Source of the DNA: Hymenobacter siberiensis | GTDB taxonomy: Bacteria; Bacteroidota; Bacteroidia; Cytophagales; Hymenobacteraceae | Direction of reading: 5' to 3' | Assembly (NCBI RefSeq): GCF_018967845.1 | Contig: NZ_JAHLZZ010000001.1 | Span: 1,922,001-1,986,000 of the forward strand | Length of the DNA stretch: 64,000 nucleotides | Shown: positions 1 to 7,944 of the stretch, piece by piece | How the letters are laid out: each line of letters opens with the position of its first letter | How positions within the stretch are numbered: the first letter of the stretch is position 1 | The notes under the pieces: generated by a model | Seen by the model: only the letters and a program-made list of their open reading frames with translations | What the model was told of the DNA's origin: nothing | Database searches by the model: none | Translations under genes and position numbers: made by a program

Positions 1-135
1 CTCGACCGCGCCCGCGCCGCCGGGCACGGCACCTCGGTGAACCGCTTGGTTTGGCCGGGCACCGAAAACCGGCTAGTTTCGTGTAGCGACGACCGCAGCC
101 TGGCCGTTTGGCAATTGGAAGCTGTTAGCCAATAG
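1..135 (+). CDS. WD40-repeat protein, C-terminal end (partial)
   Basis: The window opens inside a gene read in frame 1 and ending at TAG 133-135. The 44 visible residues hold one WD40 blade: GHGTSVNRLVWPG, then SCSDDRSLAVWQLE, with the typical GH start and a D-x(5)-W end. This indicates a beta-propeller scaffold protein; its partner and job cannot be told from one blade. The last residues (EAVSQ) and the stop codon are encoded by the start of an AGCTGTTAGC palindromic repeat, so the original C-terminus may have been altered. The DivIVA-domain gene follows on the same strand after 98 bases. Confidence 0.7.
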   Translation, partial: LDRARAAGHGTSVNRLVWPGTENRLVSCSDDRSLAVWQLEAVSQ

Positions 136-228
136 CTGTCAGCTTCCTCGAAATAATAGGCTCATTCTACGATTGCCGCGCACCTGCCACCACAGCTAAT
201 AGCTAGCAGCTAAAAGCTAACAGCTAAA
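119..228. repeat. Intercistronic palindromic repeat, AGCTGTTAGC type
   Basis: Left arm 119-145 (AGCTGTTAGCC..TAGCTGTCAGCT) is roughly the reverse complement of the right arm near 200-228 (AGCTAGCAGCTAAAAGCTAA). The right arm itself is made of short AGCTAA-like units. The element starts inside the last codons of the WD40 gene, supplies its TAG stop, and ends five bases before the next ATG, so it fills the whole gap. Confidence 0.6.
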
Positions 229-233
229 GAAAG

Positions 234-1319
234 ATGAAACTCACCGCCCTCGATATCCGTCAGAAAACGTTTGAAAAATCCTTCCGGGGGATTGACCGCG
301 ACGAGGTGCAGGCATTCCTGACCACCGTGTCGCAGCAATGGGAACGCATGGGCGACGAAAACCGCGAGCTGCGCCTCAAGCTGGAGCACGCCCAGCACGA
401 CGTGCAGAAGATGCGCGAAGTGGAAAGCAGCCTCTACCGCACCCTCAAAACAGCCGAGGATACCGGCAACAACATCACCGAGCAGGCCCAGCGCGATGCC
501 GACCTGCGCATCCGCGAAGCCCAGTTTCAGGCCGAAGGCATCCTCAGCGAAGCCCGCCAGCGTGCCCGCGAAGTGGTGGACGGCGCCTACCAGCAGGCCG
601 AAAAAACGGTGTCTGACATGCAGCGCGAAGTAGGCGGCCTGGGCCAGGAGTGCCAGCGGCTTGAGCAGCAGCTCGATGGCCTCGTGCGCGACCTGCACCA
701 CCTCGCCTCCGATGCACTCGACAAGGTGGAGAAAGCCCGCAACCGGCCCAAGGGCGGCGCGGCGGCCATCCTTTCGCGCGCGGTCCGCGTACAGGTAGAG
801 CGGCCCAAGGAAGCCGCCGCCGAACCCACGCCCGAAACCCCTGCCGCCATGCAAGTCACTTCTTCATCCGCCGTTTCGCCCGCTGCCGCCGTGGCGGCGG
901 CCACACCCGCATCGTTTGCCCCCGGCAACTTTGGCCGCGCCGAGGAAACCCTGGAGCGCGCCGCCCAAACCACCGGCTACAACCCCAAGCCCGGCCAGCA
1001 GCCCAATCCCGGCGCGCCCGCCGAAGCCCCGCGCCCCGACATCGAGCGCCCCAGCGCGCCCGCCGAAAACCCCGGCATCGCGCCTGCTCCGCACGTCGAC
1101 CCGCCCGCGCCCGCGCAGGTGCCCGAGCCCAACCCGCCCTACGTGCAGCCCACCGCGCCCGACATTCAGCCCGTAACGCCCAACTACCCCGAAATCAACC
1201 AGCCTTCGCCCGTAACGCACCCCGGCCAGCCCGGCATGGTAGCTATTGCCGCCCCGGCTCAGGCCGCTGCGCCAGTGGAAGTAGCCGTAGCGGAGAAGTC
1301 GTTCTTCGATGAAATCTAG
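234..1319 (+). CDS. DivIVA-domain coiled-coil protein
   Basis: A 361-residue protein. Residues 1-40 match the DivIVA N-terminal domain (MKLTALDIRQKTFEKSFRG then DRDEVQAFL), which in characterised DivIVA proteins binds curved membrane. Residues about 40-165 are a long Gln/Glu/Arg-rich coiled coil. From about 175 the protein is Ala/Pro-rich and low in complexity, with many Pro-Ala and Asn-Pro runs, and ends in AEKSFFDEI. Gram-positive DivIVA organises poles and septa; its role in Bacteroidota is not established, and the Pro-rich tail is not part of the classical family. ATG 234 is chosen because the DivIVA domain begins there, with AAAGAAAG just upstream. Confidence 0.8.
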   Translation: MKLTALDIRQKTFEKSFRGIDRDEVQAFLTTVSQQWERMGDENRELRLKLEHAQHDVQKMREVESSLYRTLKTAEDTGNNITEQAQRDADLRIREAQFQAEGILSEARQRAREVVDGAYQQAEKTVSDMQREVGGLGQECQRLEQQLDGLVRDLHHLASDALDKVEKARNRPKGGAAAILSRAVRVQVERPKEAAAEPTPETPAAMQVTSSSAVSPAAAVAAATPASFAPGNFGRAEETLERAAQTTGYNPKPGQQPNPGAPAEAPRPDIERPSAPAENPGIAPAPHVDPPAPAQVPEPNPPYVQPTAPDIQPVTPNYPEINQPSPVTHPGQPGMVAIAAPAQAAAPVEVAVAEKSFFDEI

Positions 1320-1360
1320 ACCGCAGATTTAACGGATTTGACGGATTATTAGGATTCAGC

Positions 1361-1437
1361 TGCCTCATAAAACCTTATAAAAGAAGAAAGCCTGCCTTCG
1401 TGGTGGGCTTTCTTCTTTTATAAGGTTTTATGAGGCA
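1361..1437 (+). terminator. Long perfect hairpin, probable terminator
   Basis: Two perfectly complementary 32-base arms (1361-1392 and 1406-1437) enclose a 13-base loop. The upper part of the stem is AAGAAGAAAGCC/GGCTTTCTTCTT, with a T-rich 3' arm. It lies 42 bases after the DivIVA-domain gene and before folB. It is longer than usual intrinsic terminators and could also be a repeat element. Confidence 0.6.
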
Positions 1438-1534
1438 ACCTTTGTAGCGTCGCTTTCGCAGCGTAGCCGGGGCTTCGGTCGCTTGCCGCTCCGCGAATTG
1501 TGCTCACTATTTCCCCACCTCACCATTTTACCTC

Positions 1535-1903
1535 ATGGGCCAGATTGCACTCGAAGGCATGGAGTTTTTTGCTTTCCACGGCTACTATGATGAAGAGCAG
1601 AAAATCGGCAATAAGTACGGCGTCGACCTCTACATCAAAACCGATTTGCTGGCCGCCGGCGAGTCCGATAAGCTGCAGCAGACGGTGAACTACGAAATTC
1701 TCTACCGCCTCGTGGCCGAGGAAATGCGCGCCCCCGCCCGCCTGCTGGAGCACGTAGCCCACCGCGTGCTCGACCGCATCACGGCCGAGCTGCCGCACGT
1801 GTGCAAGGTGAAAGTCAGCGTGAGCAAGTTCAATCCGCCGCTGGGCGGCATCTGCCACCGCGCCCGCGTCACGCTCACGAAGCGCCGGGAGAAGCAGCAG
1901 TAG
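1535..1903 (+). CDS. folB: Dihydroneopterin aldolase
   Basis: FolB (EC 4.1.2.25) cleaves 7,8-dihydroneopterin to 6-hydroxymethyl-dihydropterin and glycolaldehyde in folate synthesis, in the cytoplasm. The 122-residue length is typical of this small tunnel-fold enzyme. Visible signatures are the N-terminal GQIALEGMEFFAFHGYYDEE, the VNYEILYRLV segment, the LEHVAHRVLDRI helix and the C-terminal VSVSKFNPPLGG, which holds the conserved lysine before the pterin-binding loop. It appears to stand alone: a strong hairpin precedes it and the BlaI operator region follows. AACCTTTG at 1437-1444 is one base off the TAnnTTTG promoter box. Confidence 0.9.
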   Translation: MGQIALEGMEFFAFHGYYDEEQKIGNKYGVDLYIKTDLLAAGESDKLQQTVNYEILYRLVAEEMRAPARLLEHVAHRVLDRITAELPHVCKVKVSVSKFNPPLGGICHRARVTLTKRREKQQ

Positions 1904-1999
1904 CCATCTAAGCGTGTGTAGGGGCGCAGGCAGCCCTTTGCTTCTTCCGCTGAACTGCCATAAAAGCAGAAATATTCACCTTCTTGAATAAAATTTATT

Positions 2000-2120
2000 A
2001 CCCTTGAAATCAAGGGTTTATATTGAGTTGCAGATTAAGTACGAAGCATTTCGTACTTAATCTGCAACTACGAATGTATTCGTATAATCTTTGTGTCATA
2101 CTACGAAATAATTCGTAGTA
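2000..2120 (+). promoter_or_regulatory. Triple BlaI-type operator, three TACGAA-N4-TTCGTA sites
   Basis: Three copies of the same dyad lie before blaI: 2040-2055 (spacer GCAT, set in a perfect 19-bp-arm palindrome 2027-2068), 2069-2084 (spacer TGTA) and 2102-2117 (spacer ATAA). Centres are 29 and 33 bases apart, close to three helical turns, so dimers could bind on one face. A separate palindrome CCCTTGA-AA-TCAAGGG sits at 2001-2016. AATCTTTG at 2085-2092, between sites 2 and 3, is one base off a -7 box, so bound repressor would block it. BlaI-family repressors normally bind such dyads and repress their own operon. Confidence 0.75.
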
Positions 2121-2138
2121 ACCTCGTATCTGTTCGAC

Positions 2139-2564
2139 ATGAGCAAGGCACCACCCCCCAAACCTACGGATTCTGAGCTGGAAATCCTGCACGTGCTCTG
2201 GCAGCACGGGCCCGCCACGGTGCGGGCCATCAACGACCACCTGAGCCTGCGCCGTCAGGTAGAGGTGGGCTACACCACCACGCTCAAGATTTTGCAGCTG
2301 ATGCTGGAGAAAGCGCTGGTGCGGCGCGACGATGCCGACCGCAGCCACGTGTACCGGGCCGCCGTGCGCGAGCAGGAAACGCAGGGGCTGCTGCTCGATA
2401 AGTTCGTGGACGCCACCTTCGGCGGCTCGGCCCTGAAGCTGGTGATGCAGGCCCTGGGCAGCCGCCAGACCTCGGCCGACGAGCTGGCCCAGATTCGCCG
2501 CTTGCTGAATGACATTGAAATCCAGAATTCCACTCCTAGTTCCGACGACGATGACCATGCTTGA
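2139..2564 (+). CDS. BlaI/MecI/CopY-family transcriptional repressor
   Basis: A 141-residue winged-helix repressor. PTDSELEILHVLWQHGPATV and the VGYTTTLKILQLMLEKALV recognition-helix region are typical of the Penicillinase_R family; the C-terminal half (about 85-125) is the dimerisation helix pair. In known systems a membrane M56 peptidase senses a signal and triggers cleavage of this repressor. The gene overlaps the start of the M56 gene by 14 bases, so the two are translated together. Three identical palindromes upstream indicate autoregulation. The inducing signal is unknown; no beta-lactamase gene lies near, so a role in beta-lactam resistance should not be assumed. Confidence 0.9.
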   Translation: MSKAPPPKPTDSELEILHVLWQHGPATVRAINDHLSLRRQVEVGYTTTLKILQLMLEKALVRRDDADRSHVYRAAVREQETQGLLLDKFVDATFGGSALKLVMQALGSRQTSADELAQIRRLLNDIEIQNSTPSSDDDDHA

Positions 2565-2820
2565 GCAATTCGTTTCGCCCGCGCTGACGCGGGCTTTGGG
2601 CTGGACCTTGCTGCACTCGCTGTGGCAGGGTGCGCTGGTGGCGGCCGTGTTGGCCGGGGCGCTGCTGCTGCTGCGCCGGCAGCGGGCCGAGGTGCGCTAC
2701 GCGGCTTCGGCCGGGGCGCTGGGGCTGGTGGTGGCGCTGGCCGGCATCACGTTCGGGCTGTATATGAATTCGAGCCCTGACAAAAGCCCAATGCAGGGTT
2801 GGGAGGCAATCACAAGCTAG
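2551..2820 (+). CDS. M56 (BlaR1-like) peptidase, N-terminal fragment before a frameshift
   Basis: The 89 residues hold the first two membrane helices of an M56 sensor-protease: LLHSLWQGALVAAVLAGALLL and YAASAGALGLVVALAGITF. The LLHSLWQG motif is a hallmark of the family N-terminus. The frame then closes at TAG 2818, whereas the peptidase continues in another frame that is open from 2768. A one-base indel between 2768 and 2820 would join them. ATG 2551 is preferred because it overlaps the blaI stop as in other blaI/blaR operons; ATG 2557 is equally possible. It is either a truncated remnant, a sequencing error, or a naturally split sensor. Confidence 0.7.
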   Translation: MTMLEQFVSPALTRALGWTLLHSLWQGALVAAVLAGALLLLRRQRAEVRYAASAGALGLVVALAGITFGLYMNSSPDKSPMQGWEAITS

Positions 2821-2863
2821 GCGGACCCCCTCAAATCCGGCTGAAACGCCCGCAGCGGGTGCA

Positions 2864-4882
2864 GTGTCTGACGCCAAAGCGGGGGTAATGGCTGCTGCCG
2901 GGATTAGCGCCGCGCCGCGCCCGGTACCGGCCGCAACTGCGGCTTCGCTGGCCCCGCCTTCCGCGATTCAGGCCGTCACGCAGTCCCTCAGCCATGCGTT
3001 GAACAACCAGTTGCCGCTGCTGGTGCTGGCCTGGCTGCTGGGCCTGCTGGCCATGAGCCTGCGCATGCTGGGCGGCCTGCTGTATGTGCAGCGGCTGCGG
3101 CGCTACCGGGTGCGCTCGCTATCGGTGGCGTGGCAGGAGCGGCTGGCCGCGCTGGCCGCCCGCAGCGGCGTGAAGCGGCCGGTGGCGCTGCTGGAGTCGG
3201 CGCTGGTGCGGGTGCCGCTGGTGGTGGGCCACTTGCGGCCCGTGATTCTGCTGCCGCTGGGCACGGTGGCGGGCTTATCGCCGGCTTGTCTGGAGGCTAT
3301 TCTGGCCCACGAGCTGGCCCATGTGCTGCGCCGCGATTACCTCGTGAACCTGCTGCAAACCGTGGCCGAGGTGCTATTTTTCTACCATCCGGCGGTGTGG
3401 TTCGTAGCCAATTGCGTGCGTACCGAGCGCGAAAACTGCTGCGACGATACCGCCACGACCCTCGTGGGCGGCGACCCGCTCCGGCTGGCCCGCGCCCTCA
3501 CCGCCCTGGCCGAGTGGACGCAGAGCGCCGCCGTGGCCCCCACGCCGCGCCTGGCCCTGGCTGCCTTCAACCAGCCCGGGGCCCTGCTGCTGCAGGTGCG
3601 CCGCCTGGTGCGCCCGGCGCTGGCCACTGGTCTTGCTCCGAATAGCCAACCGCCCCAATCATCATCCGCCACCCCGATGGCCGCCGATACCGCCCGGGGC
3701 ACCCGCCCCGCCAACCCCGGCACCGTGGTAATCACCCGTGATAAAAAAGGCCGGCTGACCAGCCTGGTGGTGAACGGCCAGCCCGTGGCCGTGCCCACCG
3801 ACAAGCCCTCGAAAGCCGAGCGCCGCGCCGGCCAGCAGGTAACGGTAGTGCCCGTGCCCGAGGCTGGCCCGGCCCGCCGCTTCGAATACAGCACCCGCGA
3901 GCTGGACCAGGCCGGCCGCCAGGCTGACCGGGAAGGCCGCCGGCTGGACGACCATGCCCGCGAGATGGACCGCGCCGGGCGCGAGCTCGATAAAGCCGGC
4001 CGCAAGCTGGATAAAATGGGCCGCGAAATGGATAAAGCAGCTCAGAAACTGGACCGTAAAAGCGGTACGTACACCTACGATAGCAAACGCCGTACGGACA
4101 ACATCAACAGCAACGTGCACATCGATATTGATGACGCGGCCCTGAGCCAGCTCGTAACCAATGCCCTGAAGCTGGGCAACGTGGGCCTCAATATTGGTCT
4201 GCAGGCCGCCAGCCAGGGCATCGACGAAGCCCGCCGGGCCCCCGAAACCACCCTGCGCGACCCCGGCCTCAGCGATGAGGCCCGCCGCGCCACCCGCGAC
4301 GCCCTCACGGAGCTGCGCCAGGAGGAGCGTAATTCCCAGCGCCAAGGCCCCGACCGTGCCCAGGAAGCCCGCGACCGCAACGAGGCCCTGCTGGACCAGA
4401 TGCAGAAGGACGGCCTCCTGAAAGACCCCAACCACTACCAAATCAAGCTCACCGCCCGCAGCCTGATGATTGATGGCAAGGAGCAGCCGCCGAAGGTGTT
4501 TCAGAAATACCTGAAGCTGTATGAAAGCAATACCGGCCGCCCACTGACCGGCAATAATGCGATGGTGATAACCCGCAGCAGCGACAGCAGCACCATCATC
4601 AACGGCGCTGGCCCCACGCCGCCCCGCACCCCGCGCATGGCCCCTATGCCGCCCCTGCCTGCGCTGCCGGCCCCGCCCCGCCTCGACACGGACGAACTGC
4701 GGAGCGAGCTGCGCAAGGACGGCATTATCGGGGCCGACGAGAAAAACCTGCAGTTCCAGTTCAACAGCTCCGGCCTGACGGTGAACGGTAAAAAGCAGCC
4801 CGACGCGCTGGCGGCTAAGTACCGCAAGCTCACCGGCCACAACGATGGCAAGAGCTTTAACATGATGATTTCGACCCAGTAA
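2864..4882 (+). CDS. M56-family metallopeptidase (BlaR1-like), main part after frameshift
   Basis: Residues about 48-76 form membrane helix 3. The zinc motif HELAH is at 149-153, followed by FYHPAVWF and ERENCCDD, all typical of M56 peptidases that cut BlaI-type repressors. The fourth helix that normally carries the sensor across the membrane is not visible: after LLQVRRLVRPALATG the chain goes straight into a Pro/Ser/Thr linker. Residues about 345-405 are a charged coiled coil made of repeats such as DRAGRELDKAGRKLDK. The C-terminus contains two related modules of about 60 residues, each with KDGL/KDGI, an IDGKEQP- or VNGKKQP-like core and a K-Y-x-KL helix. The listed GTG start is only the first in-frame start; the natural protein probably began at 2551 in another frame. 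Confidence 0.75.
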   Translation: MSDAKAGVMAAAGISAAPRPVPAATAASLAPPSAIQAVTQSLSHALNNQLPLLVLAWLLGLLAMSLRMLGGLLYVQRLRRYRVRSLSVAWQERLAALAARSGVKRPVALLESALVRVPLVVGHLRPVILLPLGTVAGLSPACLEAILAHELAHVLRRDYLVNLLQTVAEVLFFYHPAVWFVANCVRTERENCCDDTATTLVGGDPLRLARALTALAEWTQSAAVAPTPRLALAAFNQPGALLLQVRRLVRPALATGLAPNSQPPQSSSATPMAADTARGTRPANPGTVVITRDKKGRLTSLVVNGQPVAVPTDKPSKAERRAGQQVTVVPVPEAGPARRFEYSTRELDQAGRQADREGRRLDDHAREMDRAGRELDKAGRKLDKMGREMDKAAQKLDRKSGTYTYDSKRRTDNINSNVHIDIDDAALSQLVTNALKLGNVGLNIGLQAASQGIDEARRAPETTLRDPGLSDEARRATRDALTELRQEERNSQRQGPDRAQEARDRNEALLDQMQKDGLLKDPNHYQIKLTARSLMIDGKEQPPKVFQKYLKLYESNTGRPLTGNNAMVITRSSDSSTIINGAGPTPPRTPRMAPMPPLPALPAPPRLDTDELRSELRKDGIIGADEKNLQFQFNSSGLTVNGKKQPDALAAKYRKLTGHNDGKSFNMMISTQ

Positions 4883-4901
4883 TAGGGGCGGGAGGAAAGC
4901 G

Positions 4902-4938
4902 AAAAAGCCGGTTTTTCTCGCGGGAAACCGGCTTTTTT
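4902..4938 (+). terminator. Intrinsic terminator after the blaI-M56 operon
   Basis: AAAAAGCCGGTTT (4902-4914) pairs with AAACCGGCTTTTT (4925-4937) and the 3' arm ends in six T. It lies 20 bases after the M56 stop codon and is a textbook rho-independent terminator. Confidence 0.85.
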
Positions 4939-5048
4939 ATGCCCATCATTTTTTAATAATCTGGGAAATGACAGCCCACAAGCAACTATTTAGCCCTGAT
5001 ACCCATCTCTTGGCCCTTCCGAAGGTTATTCTGTTTCGGACAATTACT

Positions 5049-7649
5049 ATGCGTTGTTATCTACTGTTTTGTTGGTTTAGCTTATTTATTGGAGTGGCCC
5101 AGGCCCAGAAGGGGCCAGCCGCCACGCCGGCTACCGATGCCGCCCGGCCGGCCCCCAAACGCCAGCTTCAGGCCACGCGCATCAGCACCCCGCCCAAGCT
5201 GGACGGCCTGCTCGACGAGGCCGTGTGGCAGTCGGCCCCCATCGCCACCAAATTTTACGAGTTGGAGCCCACGCCCGGCCCCATCGAAAAACACCCTACC
5301 GAAGTGCGCGTGCTCTACGACGATGCCGCGATTTACGTGGGGGCCATCATGCACGATGTGTCGCAGGATTCCATTCTGCGGGAGCTGAGCAACCGGGATA
5401 ATATTGGCACTTCGGATTGGTTCGGGGTGCTGCTCGATACCTATGACGACCACCTCAACGGCTATCAATTCATCGTTACTTCGGGTGGCGTGCAGCTCGA
5501 CGCCCGCCTCTCGCCCACCAACGGCGAGGATGGTAACTGGAACGCCGTATGGGAATCGCGCACCGCCCTGCACGGCACCGACTGGGTAGCCGAAATCCGC
5601 ATTCCCTATTCGGCCATTCGCTTCAGCAAGGCCCTTGAGCAGGTGTGGGGGCTGAACTTCGTTCGGCAGCGGCGCAGTTCGCGGCAGAAATTTTTCTGGA
5701 ACGAGGTGAAGCCGCAGGTGGATGGCTTCGTGAACCAGTGGGGCGAGCTCACCGGCCTGCGCGACCTCAAGCCCCCGCTGCGCCTCTCGCTCACGCCCTA
5801 CGTGAGCACCTACCTGAACCACTACCCCTACAACGAGCAGGGCAAGCAGAACACCACCACTACCTTCAACGGCGGGGCCGACGTGAAGTGGGGCATCAAC
5901 GAAAGCTTCACCCTGGATGCCACCCTGGTGCCCGATTTCGGGCAGGTGCAGAGCGACAACCAGGTGCTCAACCTCTCGCCCTTCGAGGTGCAGTACAACG
6001 AAAACCGGGGCTTTTTCACCGAAGGGACCGAGCTGTTCAACAAGGGCGGGCTGTTTTATTCGCGGCGGGTGGGGGCACAGCCGCTGGGCTTTGGCACCGT
6101 GGATGGGCAACTGCACGCCGGCACCCGGATGGCCGACGGCAAGCGCCACGCCGGCGAGTTCATCGTGCAGAACCCTGGCATCACGCGCCTGCTCAATGCC
6201 ACCAAAGTATCGGGCCGCACCAGCAGGGGCCTGGGCGTGGGCATTTTCAATGCCGTGAGCAACGACATGTACGCCACCGTGCAGGACAGCACCACCGGCG
6301 CGCGGCGCGACGTGCTCACTCAGCCGTTGAGCAACTACAACATCGTGGTGCTCGACCAGAGCCTCAAAAACAACTCCTACGTGAGCCTGGTGAACACCAA
6401 CGTGACCCGTGCCGGCAGCACCTACGACGCCAACGTGACGGGCGGCCTTTTCAAATTTGCTAACAAGGCCAACTCCTACGCCCTCAACGGCCGCGTGATA
6501 TACTCCAACCGCCGGGGCAAAGCCTTTGGCTCCCAGGATGAAATATCGGACCAGGACGGCTACAAGTACTACCTGAACTACGGCAAAGTATCGGGTAAAT
6601 TCACCTGGAGCGTCGACCACGGCATCGAGTCGCACTCCTACAACCCCAACGACCTGGGCCTGCTCTTCGCCAACAACAACATCTCGCAGTCGGCCAGCGC
6701 CAGCTACAACATCTACACGCCATTCTGGAAAGTCAACAAGCTGAGCACCTACGCCTCCGTGGCCTACTCGCTGCTGGAACGCCCCATGCTCTACCAGGAC
6801 GCGGGCCTGTACCTGGGCGGCAACACCACCTTCACCAAAAGCTTCCTCACCACTGGCATTAACCTCGACGCCGCGCCACTCACCCGCGACTACTTTGACC
6901 CGCGCCGCGCGCCGCTGGGCAAATACTACGTGCGCAAGCCCGCCAACGTGGGCATCAACGGCTTTTTCTCTTCCGATTACCGCAAGAAATTCGCCTGGGA
7001 CGTCAAATACGGGGCGCGCGTATTCACCGCCGACGGCGACCGCACCGGCCGCTACACCTACGCCCTCACCCTCGGCCCTCGCTACCGGGCCAGCAACCAG
7101 CTCAGCTTCGTGTATTCCATCGGCTACGAGCGGCGGCTGAACCAGATTGGCTACGCCGGCGGCCTCAACGCTTCCGACTCGACCGATGCGCCCATGTTTC
7201 GCCGCTTCGGCGGCAAGGAGGGCGACGTGCTGCTCGGCCGCCGCAACGTCACCACCTTCACCAACACCGCCACGGCCACCTACACGTTTACCAACCGCAT
7301 GTCGTTCAACATCCGGCTGCGGCACTACGTGAGCAATGTGCACTACCGCGACTTCTCCCGCCTGCACCCCGACGGCCTCGAAACCCCCGAACCCACTTAC
7401 AACCGCAACCGCGACAACACCTTCAACGCCTTCAACATCGATGCCGTCTATTCCTGGTGGTTCGCGCCCGGCTCGCAGGTCAGCATCGTCTGGAAAAACG
7501 CCGGCGCGTCCTTCTTCGAAGCCAACGCCGCCACCCCGCTCTACTTCGACAACCTAAGCAATACCATCAATACCCCGCACAATAACTCGGTGTCGGTGAA
7601 GGTGCTGTATTATCTCGATTATCTGGCCCTGCGCCCCCGGCGCGGGTAG
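5049..7649 (+). CDS. DUF5916 outer-membrane protein with CBM9-like domain
   Basis: The start is placed at ATG 5049 (MRCYLLFCWFSLFIGVAQAQ), which gives a clean signal peptide; an ATG at 4968 would add 27 unlikely residues. Mature residues about 45-215 are a CBM9-like beta-sandwich (STPPKLDGLLDEAVWQSAP, RVLYDDAAIYVGAIMHD, WVAEIRIPYSAIRF). The rest is a long DUF5916 region with alternating aromatic strands, typical of an outer-membrane barrel. Family members are common in Bacteroidota; their substrate is not known. The 866-residue length is normal. The gene stands alone, with a terminator upstream and a large inverted repeat downstream. Confidence 0.85.
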   Translation: MRCYLLFCWFSLFIGVAQAQKGPAATPATDAARPAPKRQLQATRISTPPKLDGLLDEAVWQSAPIATKFYELEPTPGPIEKHPTEVRVLYDDAAIYVGAIMHDVSQDSILRELSNRDNIGTSDWFGVLLDTYDDHLNGYQFIVTSGGVQLDARLSPTNGEDGNWNAVWESRTALHGTDWVAEIRIPYSAIRFSKALEQVWGLNFVRQRRSSRQKFFWNEVKPQVDGFVNQWGELTGLRDLKPPLRLSLTPYVSTYLNHYPYNEQGKQNTTTTFNGGADVKWGINESFTLDATLVPDFGQVQSDNQVLNLSPFEVQYNENRGFFTEGTELFNKGGLFYSRRVGAQPLGFGTVDGQLHAGTRMADGKRHAGEFIVQNPGITRLLNATKVSGRTSRGLGVGIFNAVSNDMYATVQDSTTGARRDVLTQPLSNYNIVVLDQSLKNNSYVSLVNTNVTRAGSTYDANVTGGLFKFANKANSYALNGRVIYSNRRGKAFGSQDEISDQDGYKYYLNYGKVSGKFTWSVDHGIESHSYNPNDLGLLFANNNISQSASASYNIYTPFWKVNKLSTYASVAYSLLERPMLYQDAGLYLGGNTTFTKSFLTTGINLDAAPLTRDYFDPRRAPLGKYYVRKPANVGINGFFSSDYRKKFAWDVKYGARVFTADGDRTGRYTYALTLGPRYRASNQLSFVYSIGYERRLNQIGYAGGLNASDSTDAPMFRRFGGKEGDVLLGRRNVTTFTNTATATYTFTNRMSFNIRLRHYVSNVHYRDFSRLHPDGLETPEPTYNRNRDNTFNAFNIDAVYSWWFAPGSQVSIVWKNAGASFFEANAATPLYFDNLSNTINTPHNNSVSVKVLYYLDYLALRPRRG

Positions 7650-7674
7650 GAACGAGCTGGAGGAACGAGCTGGT

Positions 7675-7799
7675 GCGCGTCTCTGACGCGCTGCCGACTG
7701 GGTTCGAGCCTCTGGCTCAGGCATTGCCCAACGCCACCAGACGCCAGCACGACCCGAGCCACAGGCTCGAACCCAGTCGGCAGCGCGTCAGAGACGCGC
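7675..7799. repeat. Large inverted repeat with 37-bp perfect arms
   Basis: Arms 7675-7711 and 7763-7799 are perfect reverse complements (starting GCGCGTCTCTGACGCGC). Pairing continues inward with one mismatch (TGGCTC/GAGCCA). The loop is about 37 bases. It begins 25 bases after the DUF5916 gene and lies between convergent genes, so it could act as a bidirectional terminator, but the length suggests a mobile palindromic repeat. Confidence 0.75.
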
Positions 7800-7807
7800 G
7801 CCAGCAT

Positions 7808-7904
7808 GGGCGTTTACGAAACTCATCCCTTTCGTGCATTTCGTAAACGTTGATTCGTAGACAGATTTCTTAAACTCACCCCGCGCTGTAAGGGCCATCT
7901 GACC
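7808..7904 (+). repeat. 97-bp interspersed repeat, copy 1
   Basis: Almost identical, in opposite orientation, to 19529-19625. It contains an internal dyad with arms CGTTTACGAAA and TTTCGTAAACG. Both copies lie in intergenic DNA beside genes of unknown function on the minus strand. Confidence 0.8.
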
Positions 7905-7944
7905 AGCAGGTGTCGGGCTAGTTCCTACCGTTCATTGAGAGCGT

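Noticed and set aside
210..854. Long open frame on the minus strand opposite the DivIVA-domain gene
   Set aside because: It mirrors the coding gene in a GC-rich region, has no family features, and the plus-strand product has a clear DivIVA domain.
2139..4882. Beta-lactam resistance operon
   Set aside because: BlaI and M56 proteins regulate many processes and no beta-lactamase or penicillin-binding protein gene lies in the operon.
5082..7367. 761-codon open frame antisense to the DUF5916 gene
   Set aside because: Its composition (Val/Gly/His-rich, no motifs) is that of a GC-rich antisense shadow; the plus strand has a signal peptide and known domains.
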